NCBI GenBank assembly: GCA_049642385.1
Contig: JBAROU010000057.1
Span: 1 to 5,377, forward strand
DNA from: JBAROU01 sp049642385
GTDB lineage: Bacteria > Chloroflexota > Dehalococcoidia > DSTF01 > RBG-16-68-14
Direction of reading: 5' to 3'
Length of the DNA stretch: 5,377 nucleotides
The notes below the pieces were generated by a model. The model was given only the letters and a program-made list of their open reading frames with translations, had not been told where the DNA came from and searched no databases. Every line of letters starts with the position of its first letter. Position 1 is the stretch's first letter. Below are positions 1 through 5,377 of this stretch, in pieces. The translations under genes were made by a program, and so were the position numbers.

Positions 1-1
1 C

Positions 2-1003
2 GACCACTCCGAGAGCGCGCCGCGCATCGAAGCCATCCTCACGCTGCTCGAAGAGGCGCGCCTGCTCGACCGCCTCCACCACATCGAGCCGCGCTCCGCA
101 ACGGACGATGATCTCGCCCTCGTCCACCACCCGCGCTACCTCGCCGCGCTCCGACGCGCCTGCGCCGAAGGCGGCGGCTGGGTCGATTTCGACACCTACC
201 TCGTGCCCGGCTCGTTCGCCGCCGCCGCGCAGGCCGCCGGCGCCTGCCTCGCCGCCGTCGACGCCGTCCTCGCCGGCGACGTGCGGTCGGCGTTCTGCGC
301 CGTCCGGCCCCCCGGCCACCACGCGCGACCGCCACAAGGGATGGGCTTCTGTCTCCTGAACAACGTCGCCGTCGCCGCGCAGTACGCGCGCACCCGCCGC
401 GGCCTCGACCGCGTCGCTATCGTCGACCTCGATGTGCACCACGGCAACGGCACCCAAGACGCCTTCTACGCCGACCCCAACGTCCTCTACATTTCGACGC
501 ACCAGTACCCGTACTACCCCGGCACCGGCGCGCTCGACGAGACGGGCCCGGACGGGCCCCCGTCTGGGGGCGCGGGCATCGGCGTCGGCGCGACGGTGAA
601 CCTACCGCTACCCCCCGGCTCTGGCGACGACCAGTATCGCGCCGCGTTCGAGCAGGTGATCGAGCCCGTCGTCCGCCGCTTCCGCCCGCAGCTCATCCTC
701 GTCTCGCAGGGCTTCGACGCCCACCACGCCGACCCGATCGCCTTCCTCTCGCTCAGCGTCGCCGGCTACGGCGAGTGCGCCGCCCGCCTGCGCGCCCTCG
801 CCGACGAGCTGTGCGACGGCCGCATCATCTTCGTCCTCGAGGGCGGCTACGACCTCACCGCTCTCTCCTGGGGCGTCCGCCATATCATCGAGCTGCTGCT
901 CGATCTCCCCCCCACGCCCGACCCCCTCGGCCCGACGCCCACGCCCGGTCCGGACATCAGCGCGCTACTCTCAGAGGTGCAGCGGGTACACAATCTGGGC
1001 TGA
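2..1003 (+). CDS. Histone deacetylase family protein (AcuC/HDAC-like Zn amidohydrolase), 5'-truncated by window edge
   Basis: The reading frame is open from the left edge, giving 333 residues with the start outside the window. The family removes acyl groups from lysine or from small amines with a zinc-activated water, in the cytoplasm; the true substrate cannot be told here. Numbered from codon 1 at base 2, the marks are the APR segment near the N-end, PPGHHA with the catalytic His pair 106-107, DLDVHHGNG with zinc ligands Asp144 and His146, HADP with the third zinc ligand Asp244, and LEGGYDL with the transition-state Tyr283. All catalytic residues are present, so it should be active. A GTG at 203 is internal, because homologous sequence (HSESAPR, HHPRYL) continues upstream. 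The loop after YYPGTG carries about eight extra Gly/Pro residues, and a Pro/Thr-rich stretch precedes the final helix PDISALLSEV. Family assignment is firm; acetoin or polyamine roles would be guesses. Confidence 0.95.
   Translation, partial: DHSESAPRIEAILTLLEEARLLDRLHHIEPRSATDDDLALVHHPRYLAALRRACAEGGGWVDFDTYLVPGSFAAAAQAAGACLAAVDAVLAGDVRSAFCAVRPPGHHARPPQGMGFCLLNNVAVAAQYARTRRGLDRVAIVDLDVHHGNGTQDAFYADPNVLYISTHQYPYYPGTGALDETGPDGPPSGGAGIGVGATVNLPLPPGSGDDQYRAAFEQVIEPVVRRFRPQLILVSQGFDAHHADPIAFLSLSVAGYGECAARLRALADELCDGRIIFVLEGGYDLTALSWGVRHIIELLLDLPPTPDPLGPTPTPGPDISALLSEVQRVHNLG
943..988 (+). repeat. Direct repeat copy 1, inside the deacetylase 3' end
   Basis: This 46-bp stretch encodes the last helix of the deacetylase (PGPDISALLSEVQRV). 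It matches bases 1097-1142 at 38 of 46 positions by hand alignment without gaps, 154 bp away. The longest identical blocks are 14 bases (gacatcagcgcgct) and 9 bases (ctctcagag). Confidence 0.85.
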
Positions 1004-1020
1004 CGAACCGTGCGCTCGCG

Positions 1021-1097
1021 CGTCCCCTCTCCCGCGGGCGGGAGAACTTGTCCGCCGTGCGGGGGTGCCCCGACTTCGTCGGGGCGGGGTGAGGGAG
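1021..1097. repeat. GC-rich double-hairpin element (REP/MITE-like), between the two copies of the deacetylase tail
   Basis: Two strong hairpins lie here. One spans 1028-1045 (tctcccgc paired with gcgggaga, 2-base loop as drawn). The other spans 1067-1085 (gccccgac paired with gtcggggc around ttc). The flanks cccctctccc and ggggtgaggga resemble the interspersed palindromic repeats common in several high-GC bacterial genomes. It could also stop or stabilise the deacetylase mRNA, since it begins about 20 bases after that stop codon, but no T-run follows either stem, so a classical intrinsic terminator is not supported. Copy number in the genome is unknown from this window. Confidence 0.55.
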
Positions 1098-1196
1098 CCC
1101 GGCCCTGACATCAGCGCGCTGCTCTCAGAGATACGCCGGGTGAAACAGCCTCCCATAGCTTTTTTGCCACTTGACGAGCTGCTTGATGCCTTGTAG
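1089..1196 (+). pseudogene. Remnant of a second deacetylase C-terminus (35-codon open frame)
   Basis: A frame opening at GTG 1089 and ending at TAG 1194-1196 reads PGPDISALLSEIRRV and then a divergent tail (KQPPIAFLPL...). The first part repeats the C-terminal helix of the upstream deacetylase. Of the six codons that differ over the shared stretch, four are synonymous and one is Val to Ile, so both copies probably evolved as protein-coding sequence. No Shine-Dalgarno precedes the GTG and the frame differs from the upstream gene. It is therefore best read as the stranded 3' end of a duplicated or recombined gene, not as a translated small protein. Its downstream part overlaps the promoter of the next gene. 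Confidence 0.5.
1097..1142 (+). repeat. Direct repeat copy 2, intergenic
   Basis: This is the partner of 943-988, with 38 of 46 identical bases. It lies outside the intact deacetylase gene, immediately after the double-hairpin element and upstream of the HTH-ClpN promoter. Confidence 0.85.
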
Positions 1197-1199
1197 AGT
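1171..1199 (+). promoter_or_regulatory. Sigma70-type promoter for the HTH-ClpN gene
   Basis: A -35 box TTGACG (1171-1176) is followed after 17 bases by TAGAGT (1194-1199) as the -10, with 5/6 and 4/6 matches to consensus. This predicts transcription starting near 1206 and a leader of about 40 bases to the ATG at 1246. A neighbouring TATAAA (1199-1204) looks better as a -10 but has no -35 at a proper distance (22 bases from TTGACG). Confidence 0.55.
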
Positions 1200-1210
1200 A
1201 TAAACAAGGC
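1188..1210. promoter_or_regulatory. Inverted repeat over the -10 region, candidate operator
   Basis: Perfect 7-bp arms gccttgt (1188-1194) and acaaggc (1204-1210) flank a 9-bp centre. With small unpaired gaps the symmetry continues outward as gctt (1181-1184) and aagc (1212-1215). The dyad covers the -10 box and the predicted start of transcription, where a bound repressor would block RNA polymerase. The downstream gene encodes an HTH protein, so autoregulation is a natural inference but is not shown. Confidence 0.45.
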
Positions 1211-1232
1211 TAAGCATGGTTATGAATGCCTC

Positions 1233-1238
1233 AAGGAG
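1233..1238 (+). promoter_or_regulatory. Shine-Dalgarno fixing the HTH-ClpN start
   Basis: AAGGAG ends 7 bases before the ATG at 1246. In-frame ATGs at 1216 and 1222 have only a weak AAGG or nothing in front, and this site would lie inside their coding sequence, so 1246 is the better start. Confidence 0.75.
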
Positions 1239-1245
1239 CAGCGCG

Positions 1246-1920
1246 ATGACTACTGAAGCAGCAGCCCTCGACTACCGCGACCCGGAATGGGTCGCCCAGC
1301 AGCTCGGCATCGACAAGAACGCCGTGTACCGCTATCTCGATGAGGGAACGCTGCCCGGCCTGCGTCTCGGCCGCAAGTGGCTTATCTCAGAATCGACCCT
1401 CGCAGAGTTCCTCAAGCGCGCGGAGCGCGAACAGACAGAGCGTCGCATATCTGAGTCCCGCAAGCGATCGCGGTTCGATAAATTCACGGAGCGGGCGAGC
1501 CGCGCTCTCGAGCTGGCGCGCGAGGAAGCCCTGGAGCTTGGCCACGACCACGTCGGCACGGAACACATGCTCCTGGGCCTCCTCAAGGTAGACGATGGCG
1601 TCGCCGCCAGAGTCCTCCGCAACCTGGGCGTCGCGTCGGACGATCTGCGCTCCCAGGTCGAATCTCTCATCGGCCGCGGTGATGCGCCCTACAGCGGTGA
1701 CATCGCGTTGACGCCGCGGGCCAAAAAGACCCTGGAGCTCGCCGTCAAAGAAGCGCGTTCTCTCAAGCACCACTACGTCGGCACCGAGCACATCCTTCTC
1801 GGCCTTATGCGCGCCGGCGAAGGCATCGCCTTCGATCTGCTCACCAAGCAGGGCCTCACACCAGAGCGTGTCGAGTCCGAAGTGAAGACGCTCTTGTCCG
1901 AGGCGCGGAAGGAGCGCTAG
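1246..1920 (+). CDS. Excisionase-type HTH protein fused to two ClpC N-domain (Clp_N) repeats, no ATPase
   Basis: This is a 224-residue protein, probably cytoplasmic. Residues about 12-57 form a MerR/excisionase-like winged HTH (PEWVAQQLGIDKNAVYRYLDEG, then GLRLGRKWLI and a closing helix). A basic linker (60-77) leads to two Clp N-terminal repeats, at about 78-143 (FDKFTERA...LGHDHVGTEHMLLGLL) and 153-218 (LTPRAKK...VGTEHILLGLM). In ClpC this double repeat sits before two AAA+ modules and docks adaptors and phosphoarginine-marked substrates; here the protein ends after it. Thr81/Glu106 and Thr156/Glu181 align with B. subtilis ClpC Thr7/Glu32 and Thr81/Glu106, the phosphoarginine pockets, with the same 25-residue spacing. 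I infer a DNA-binding regulator that senses Clp substrates or adaptors, or a DNA-bound adaptor. It has its own likely promoter and a dyad, and sits alone between the deacetylase and ffh. The domain calls are firm; the function is not known to me. Confidence 0.9.
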   Translation: MTTEAAALDYRDPEWVAQQLGIDKNAVYRYLDEGTLPGLRLGRKWLISESTLAEFLKRAEREQTERRISESRKRSRFDKFTERASRALELAREEALELGHDHVGTEHMLLGLLKVDDGVAARVLRNLGVASDDLRSQVESLIGRGDAPYSGDIALTPRAKKTLELAVKEARSLKHHYVGTEHILLGLMRAGEGIAFDLLTKQGLTPERVESEVKTLLSEARKER

Positions 1921-1922
1921 AG

Positions 1923-1977
1923 GGACCCAGGATCGTGACCGCGGCACGTTTCGCGAAAGGCTTAGTATCCAGGGTCC
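1923..1977. repeat. Interrupted inverted repeat with nested palindrome after the HTH-ClpN gene
   Basis: Arms 1923-1933 (ggacccaggat) and 1967-1977 (atccagggtcc) are complementary at 10 of 11 positions. The 33-base loop contains the perfect 10-bp palindrome tttcgcgaaa (1949-1958). It starts three bases after the stop codon, so it may end or protect the transcript. No T-run follows, so a canonical intrinsic terminator is not supported, and a protein-binding site is equally possible. Confidence 0.45.
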
Positions 1978-2071
1978 GCCGCCGCACCACCGTCGTGCAT
2001 AACGCGGATCGGGCGAAATGCCCCGCTCCATGACATTCGTACCGCTCCGAGTGACCTTCAGGTCGCCCTTT

Positions 2072-2097
2072 CCCACCTCTCGCCCCCACCTCTCACC
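2072..2097 (+). repeat. 13-bp tandem repeat upstream of the ffh -10 box
   Basis: Two adjacent 13-mers, cccacctctcgcc (2072-2084) and cccacctctcacc (2085-2097), differ at one base. They occupy the place where a -35 box would be expected for the ffh promoter, and no recognisable -35 is present. They could be an activator site or a chance pyrimidine-rich repeat. Confidence 0.5.
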
Positions 2098-2103
2098 TTC
2101 GGC

Positions 2104-2109
2104 TACAAT
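2104..2109 (+). promoter_or_regulatory. -10 box of ffh, implying a leaderless transcript
   Basis: TACAAT matches the -10 consensus at 5/6 positions. With the last T at -7, transcription would begin near 2116, one or two bases before the ffh ATG at 2118. No Shine-Dalgarno precedes that ATG, which agrees with leaderless initiation. No -35 is visible. Confidence 0.55.
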
Positions 2110-2117
2110 AGAACGTC

Positions 2118-3444
<1,327 letters not shown>

Positions 3445-3446
<2 letters not shown>

Positions 3447-3450
3447 GAGG
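3445..3450 (+). promoter_or_regulatory. Shine-Dalgarno of rpsP overlapping the ffh stop
   Basis: AGGAGG is a full-consensus site ending 7 bases before the ATG at 3458. Its first two bases are the last two of the ffh TAG. It decides for the ATG at 3458 over the in-frame ATG at 3467, which would be 16 bases away. The packing suggests that ribosomes finishing ffh help start rpsP. Confidence 0.85.
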
Positions 3451-3457
3451 AACCTGA

Positions 3458-4000
3458 ATGCTCAGCATGCGTCTCCGCAGGGTCGGCAAGAAGAAGCAGC
3501 CGATGTACCGCATCGTCATCGCCGACTCGCACTCGCCACGCGACGGCCGTTTCGTCGAGTCGATCGGCTACTACCACCCGATGGATAACCCATCCACCAT
3601 CGTCATCGACAACGACCGGGCGCGTCATTGGCTCGACAAGGGCGCAGCGCCATCGGAGCGCGTGTCCAAGCTGCTCGCCATCCAAGGCATCGCCGAGATT
3701 CCCGAGAAGCTGAAGATACGCATCGCCCTCGGTGAGGAGCGCGCCAGGGCGGCCGAGAAGGTCAAGGCCGAAGCGAAGAAGGCCGAAGCCGCCGCCGCGC
3801 CCCCCGTCGCCGAAGCGCCCCCCGCTGCAGAAGCGCCGCCTGCCGCAGAAGCGCCGGCCGCCGAAGCGCCGCCTGCTGCGGAAGCACCGGCCGCTGCAGA
3901 GGCAACAGAGCCCGCAGAAGACGCGCCGGCTGCGGAAGCACCGGCAGAGGAGGCCCCGGCCGCTGAGGGAGCGAGCGCCGAGGAGAAGGCCGACGCATGA
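3458..4000 (+). CDS. rpsP: 30S ribosomal protein bS16 with long Ala/Glu/Pro-rich C-terminal tail
   Basis: The product is 180 residues, about twice the usual bS16 length of 80-90. The core, about 4-90, has the family pattern MRLRRVGKKKQPMYRIVIAD, then DGRFVESIGYYHP, DRARHWLDKGAAPSERV and a closing helix; it binds 16S rRNA and promotes assembly of the 30S body. From about residue 92 the chain becomes a Lys/Glu/Ala helix-like stretch (EERARAAEKVKAEAKKAEA) and then a low-complexity tail of repeated AEAPPA/AEAPA units, acidic and probably disordered. Similar Ala/Glu-rich tails occur on bS16 of some high-GC bacteria, so this is unusual rather than unique. The gene lies 11 bases after the ffh stop and overlaps khpA by ATGA. 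Confidence 0.96.
   Translation: MLSMRLRRVGKKKQPMYRIVIADSHSPRDGRFVESIGYYHPMDNPSTIVIDNDRARHWLDKGAAPSERVSKLLAIQGIAEIPEKLKIRIALGEERARAAEKVKAEAKKAEAAAAPPVAEAPPAAEAPPAAEAPAAEAPPAAEAPAAAEATEPAEDAPAAEAPAEEAPAAEGASAEEKADA
3797..3973 (+). repeat. Coding low-complexity repeat, AEAPPA/AEAPA units in the bS16 tail
   Basis: Residues 114-172 of bS16 are built from short units of 5-6 residues (15-18 bases) such as gccgaagcgccg with drifting third positions. Unit-number changes by slippage would stay in frame, so length should vary between strains. The mixed gaa/gag and gca/gcg/gcc/gct codons show the units have diverged. Confidence 0.75.
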
Positions 4001-4227
4001 AAGAGCTGATCGAGTTCGTTGCTCGTTCCATCGTTGAGCAGCCGGACGCAGTCGAGGTTGAGGAGGAGTCGGACGGCGACCGCGTCATCCTCCACCTCTA
4101 CGTCGCCGACGACGACATGGGCAAGGTGATCGGCAAGCAGGGACGCATCGCCAACGCCATGCGCGCGCTCGTCAAGGTCGCCGCCATCCGCAACGACACC
4201 TACGTCAACCTCGAAATCGGCCGCTAG
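3997..4227 (+). CDS. khpA: KhpA family KH-domain RNA-binding protein
   Basis: This 76-residue protein is essentially one KH domain, the normal length for KhpA (YlqC). The GxxG nucleic-acid loop lies in MGKVIGKQGRIANAMRALV (41-59), with GKQG at 46-49. Helices and strands before and after (LIEFVARSIV, VILHLYVA, TYVNLEI) fit the fold. In other bacteria KhpA pairs with KhpB (Jag) and binds many RNAs, affecting cell elongation and division; KhpB is not in this window. The ATG overlaps the rpsP stop (ATGA), and a GGAGAAGG stretch inside the rpsP end (3982-3989) sits 7 bases before it, so translational coupling is likely. The rpsP-khpA-rimM order is a common conserved neighbourhood. Confidence 0.95.
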   Translation: MKELIEFVARSIVEQPDAVEVEEESDGDRVILHLYVADDDMGKVIGKQGRIANAMRALVKVAAIRNDTYVNLEIGR

Positions 4228-4234
4228 GCCGCTC

Positions 4235-4813
4235 GTGCCCGTCCGGCCCACTCGGCAAACCCAGCCTCCGCGTGACCCACAGCCGCGCAAAGGCTACGTT
4301 GCGGTCGGCTGGGTCCGTGGCTCGCACGGCACCCACGGCGCACTGAAGGTCGACCCCCTCACCGACTTCCCCCACCGCTTCGAGCCCGGCGCCTCACTCT
4401 GGATCGCCGGCGAACGGCGCACCGTGCTCAGCGCCGGCTCTCCTGCCGGGCGGGGCACGCTTGTCCTGGAGCTCGACGAGGTCGAGACGCGCGAAGACGC
4501 CCAGGCGCTGCGCGGCCTCCTCCTCGAAGTGCCGGAGCACGATCTGCCCCACCTCGACGACGACCAGTACTTCCGCTTTCAGCTCATCGGCATGTCCGTG
4601 TTCGACGCGGACGGCGCACCCCTCGGCCGCATCGGCGAGGTGATCGATACCGGCGCGAACGACGTCTACGCCGTGCGCGACGAAGAAGGTGAGCTGCTCA
4701 TCCCCGCGATCGATACCGTGGTCAAAAAAGTCGACGTCGCCCGCCGCCGCATGGTAGTGGAGCTGATGCCCGGGCTGGAACGCCGCCCCCTCAAGAAACA
4801 GCCGAAGAGCTAG
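4235..4813 (+). CDS. rimM: 16S rRNA/30S maturation factor RimM
   Basis: The product is 192 residues. RimM binds ribosomal protein uS19 and helps mature the 30S head in the cytoplasm. The N-terminal RimM barrel is about 21-103, opening with VAVGWVRGSHGTHGALKVDPLTDFP-type sequence and containing DAQALRG. The C-terminal PRC-like barrel is about 108-182, with QYFRFQLIGM, the hallmark GANDVY (140-145), LLIPAI and MVVEL. The first 19 residues are a Pro/Arg/Gln-rich extension without homology that I recognise. The start is GTG at 4235; no other start codon appears in frame before the conserved barrel. There is no clear Shine-Dalgarno, so reinitiation after khpA, 7 bases upstream, probably drives it. 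trmD, the usual next gene, is absent. Confidence 0.95.
   Translation: MPVRPTRQTQPPRDPQPRKGYVAVGWVRGSHGTHGALKVDPLTDFPHRFEPGASLWIAGERRTVLSAGSPAGRGTLVLELDEVETREDAQALRGLLLEVPEHDLPHLDDDQYFRFQLIGMSVFDADGAPLGRIGEVIDTGANDVYAVRDEEGELLIPAIDTVVKKVDVARRRMVVELMPGLERRPLKKQPKS
4810..4813. other. CTAG shared by two convergent stop codons
   Basis: The palindrome CTAG supplies TAG for rimM (4811-4813, plus strand) and TAG for the minus-strand gene (4812-4810). The two coding regions overlap tail to tail by four bases, so there is no intergenic space and any terminator for either gene must lie inside the other. Confidence 0.9.
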
Positions 4814-5377
4814 TCCTCCCGCACTCGCAGCAGCACGCCGTACTGCACGTCCCCACCACGCTTAAAGAACATCCAGAGCGTCACGATGTACGTGCCCGGC
4901 TCAGCCGGCGGAGTAATGCGCACGCCATCGCCTTCAATGCTAACTGGAAGGTCGATGCCCGCATCCAAGCGCGTTGGCCATCCAACCGTATCGGTGTTCC
5001 CTACCGACTCCGCCCCGCATGCCTCGCTCACTGGATGATCGGGGTCACATCCCTTTCTTTCATCGATCCGTCGCGCATTGGTCTGGACGCTCTCGATTGC
5101 GTTGTCATGCAAGGAACGCTGCAACGCCGCCGTGATGAATGCCCGTTGGTCGACCTCGAGAACATCGGTCGACGTGATCGGCGCGAATGCGTCGGCACAC
5201 AAACCCTTACCACCTTCGGCCCAGCAGTACGTTCCGACGCCCGCCGTCACCTCCGCGTCGCCGGACGCGACCACCAGGTCTGGCGGCGCGACCCCGCCCG
5301 GAACCAACGCCTCATCAGGTTCAGGTGTTCGTGTTGCTTCGATCGCGGTCACCGGCGTGGACGTGGCCGCAGTCGAG
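4810..5377 (-). CDS. Probable secreted or lipoprotein-type protein of unknown function, N-terminus outside window
   Basis: The minus-strand frame is open from the right edge and gives 188 residues. A GTG at 5352 could start a 180-residue product, but the residues before it (STAATSTPV) continue the same Ser/Thr/Pro/Ala-rich composition and no Shine-Dalgarno is evident, so I read it as a fragment. A Thr/Pro/Glu-rich linker of this kind often follows a lipoprotein signal and would place the globular part outside the membrane. The globular part has four Cys (in TYCW, GLCAD, KGCDP, EACGA), which could form disulphides. The C-end, ITPPAEPGTYIVTLWMFFK...VQYGVLLRV, alternates like a beta-sandwich. 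I recognise no named family. Third positions look less GC-rich than in the translation cluster. It is convergent to rimM and shares its stop palindrome. Confidence 0.75.
   Translation of the reverse strand, partial: STAATSTPVTAIEATRTPEPDEALVPGGVAPPDLVVASGDAEVTAGVGTYCWAEGGKGLCADAFAPITSTDVLEVDQRAFITAALQRSLHDNAIESVQTNARRIDERKGCDPDHPVSEACGAESVGNTDTVGWPTRLDAGIDLPVSIEGDGVRITPPAEPGTYIVTLWMFFKRGGDVQYGVLLRVRED

Noticed and set aside
203..205. GTG as the start of the deacetylase
   Set aside because: Family-conserved sequence (HSESAPR, HHPRYL) continues in frame upstream to the window edge.
1067..1085. Intrinsic terminator after the deacetylase
   Set aside because: The stem is strong but is followed by G-rich sequence and no T-run, so it is kept only as part of a hairpin repeat element.
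1216..1245. Upstream ATGs (1216, 1222) as start of the HTH-ClpN gene
   Set aside because: The AAGGAG at 1233-1238 is ideally spaced to the ATG at 1246, and the extra residues (MVMNASRSSA) add no recognisable domain sequence.
2051..2066. Small hairpin gtgacct/aggtcgc upstream of ffh as a terminator or riboswitch
   Set aside because: It has a 7-bp stem with one G-T pair and a 2-base loop, with no T-tract and no recognisable aptamer; chance is likely at this GC content.
1921..2117. SRP RNA (ffs) gene beside ffh
   Set aside because: The conserved SRP RNA tip (GGAAGCA-type tetraloop region) was looked for on both strands in the gap and not found.
3625..4290. Minus-strand open frame rich in Ala/Ser/Gly opposite rpsP and khpA
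   Set aside because: Its composition is the antisense of the AEAPPA repeats, and three real plus-strand genes cover it.

Overview
This is a high-GC bacterial window (G or C dominates third codon positions by eye). It holds the end of a histone-deacetylase-family gene, a small two-domain regulator-like gene, the SRP/ribosome-maturation cluster ffh-rpsP-khpA-rimM, and a convergent gene for a probable secreted protein. The gene order, the pairing of an excisionase-type HTH with ClpC-type N-terminal repeats, the Ala/Glu/Pro tail on bS16 and the lack of a Shine-Dalgarno before ffh would suit a Chloroflexota-like lineage; a high-GC actinobacterium is a weaker alternative. This assignment is inference, because no rRNA or other decisive marker is present.

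Layout. Bases 2-1003 (+) encode an AcuC/HDAC-like Zn deacetylase whose start lies left of the window. Bases 1004-1245 hold a GC-rich double-hairpin element and a diverged second copy of the deacetylase gene's 3' end. They also hold a promoter overlaid by an inverted repeat, which leads into a 224-aa protein (1246-1920). That protein has an excisionase-like HTH followed by two ClpC N-domain repeats and no AAA+ ATPase. Bases 1921-2117 are intergenic and carry a long interrupted inverted repeat, a 13-bp tandem repeat and an extended -10 box only 8 bases from the ffh start.

Bases 2118-4813 (+) are a tight translation cluster. Ffh is the SRP GTPase that targets nascent membrane and secreted proteins. 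RpsP (bS16) is a 30S assembly protein with an 85-90-residue tail. KhpA is a small KH RNA-binding protein, and RimM is a 30S maturation factor. The ffh stop codon lies against the rpsP Shine-Dalgarno, rpsP and khpA overlap by ATGA, and rimM starts 7 bases after khpA, so translational coupling is likely. The trmD and rplS genes that often follow rimM are not next here. Instead rimM meets a minus-strand gene (4810-5377, start outside the window), and both stop codons are read from one palindromic CTAG.

Most interesting points: (1) the HTH-ClpN protein keeps all four residues that form the two phosphoarginine pockets in B. subtilis ClpC, at the same spacing; (2) a dyad overlaps that gene's promoter; (3) the duplicated deacetylase tail differs mainly at synonymous positions; (4) Ffh has His in place of Arg in its DTAGR motif and a methionine-poor M domain; (5) ffh is a candidate leaderless gene. 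No CRISPR array, tRNA, rRNA, SRP RNA or insertion sequence was seen.
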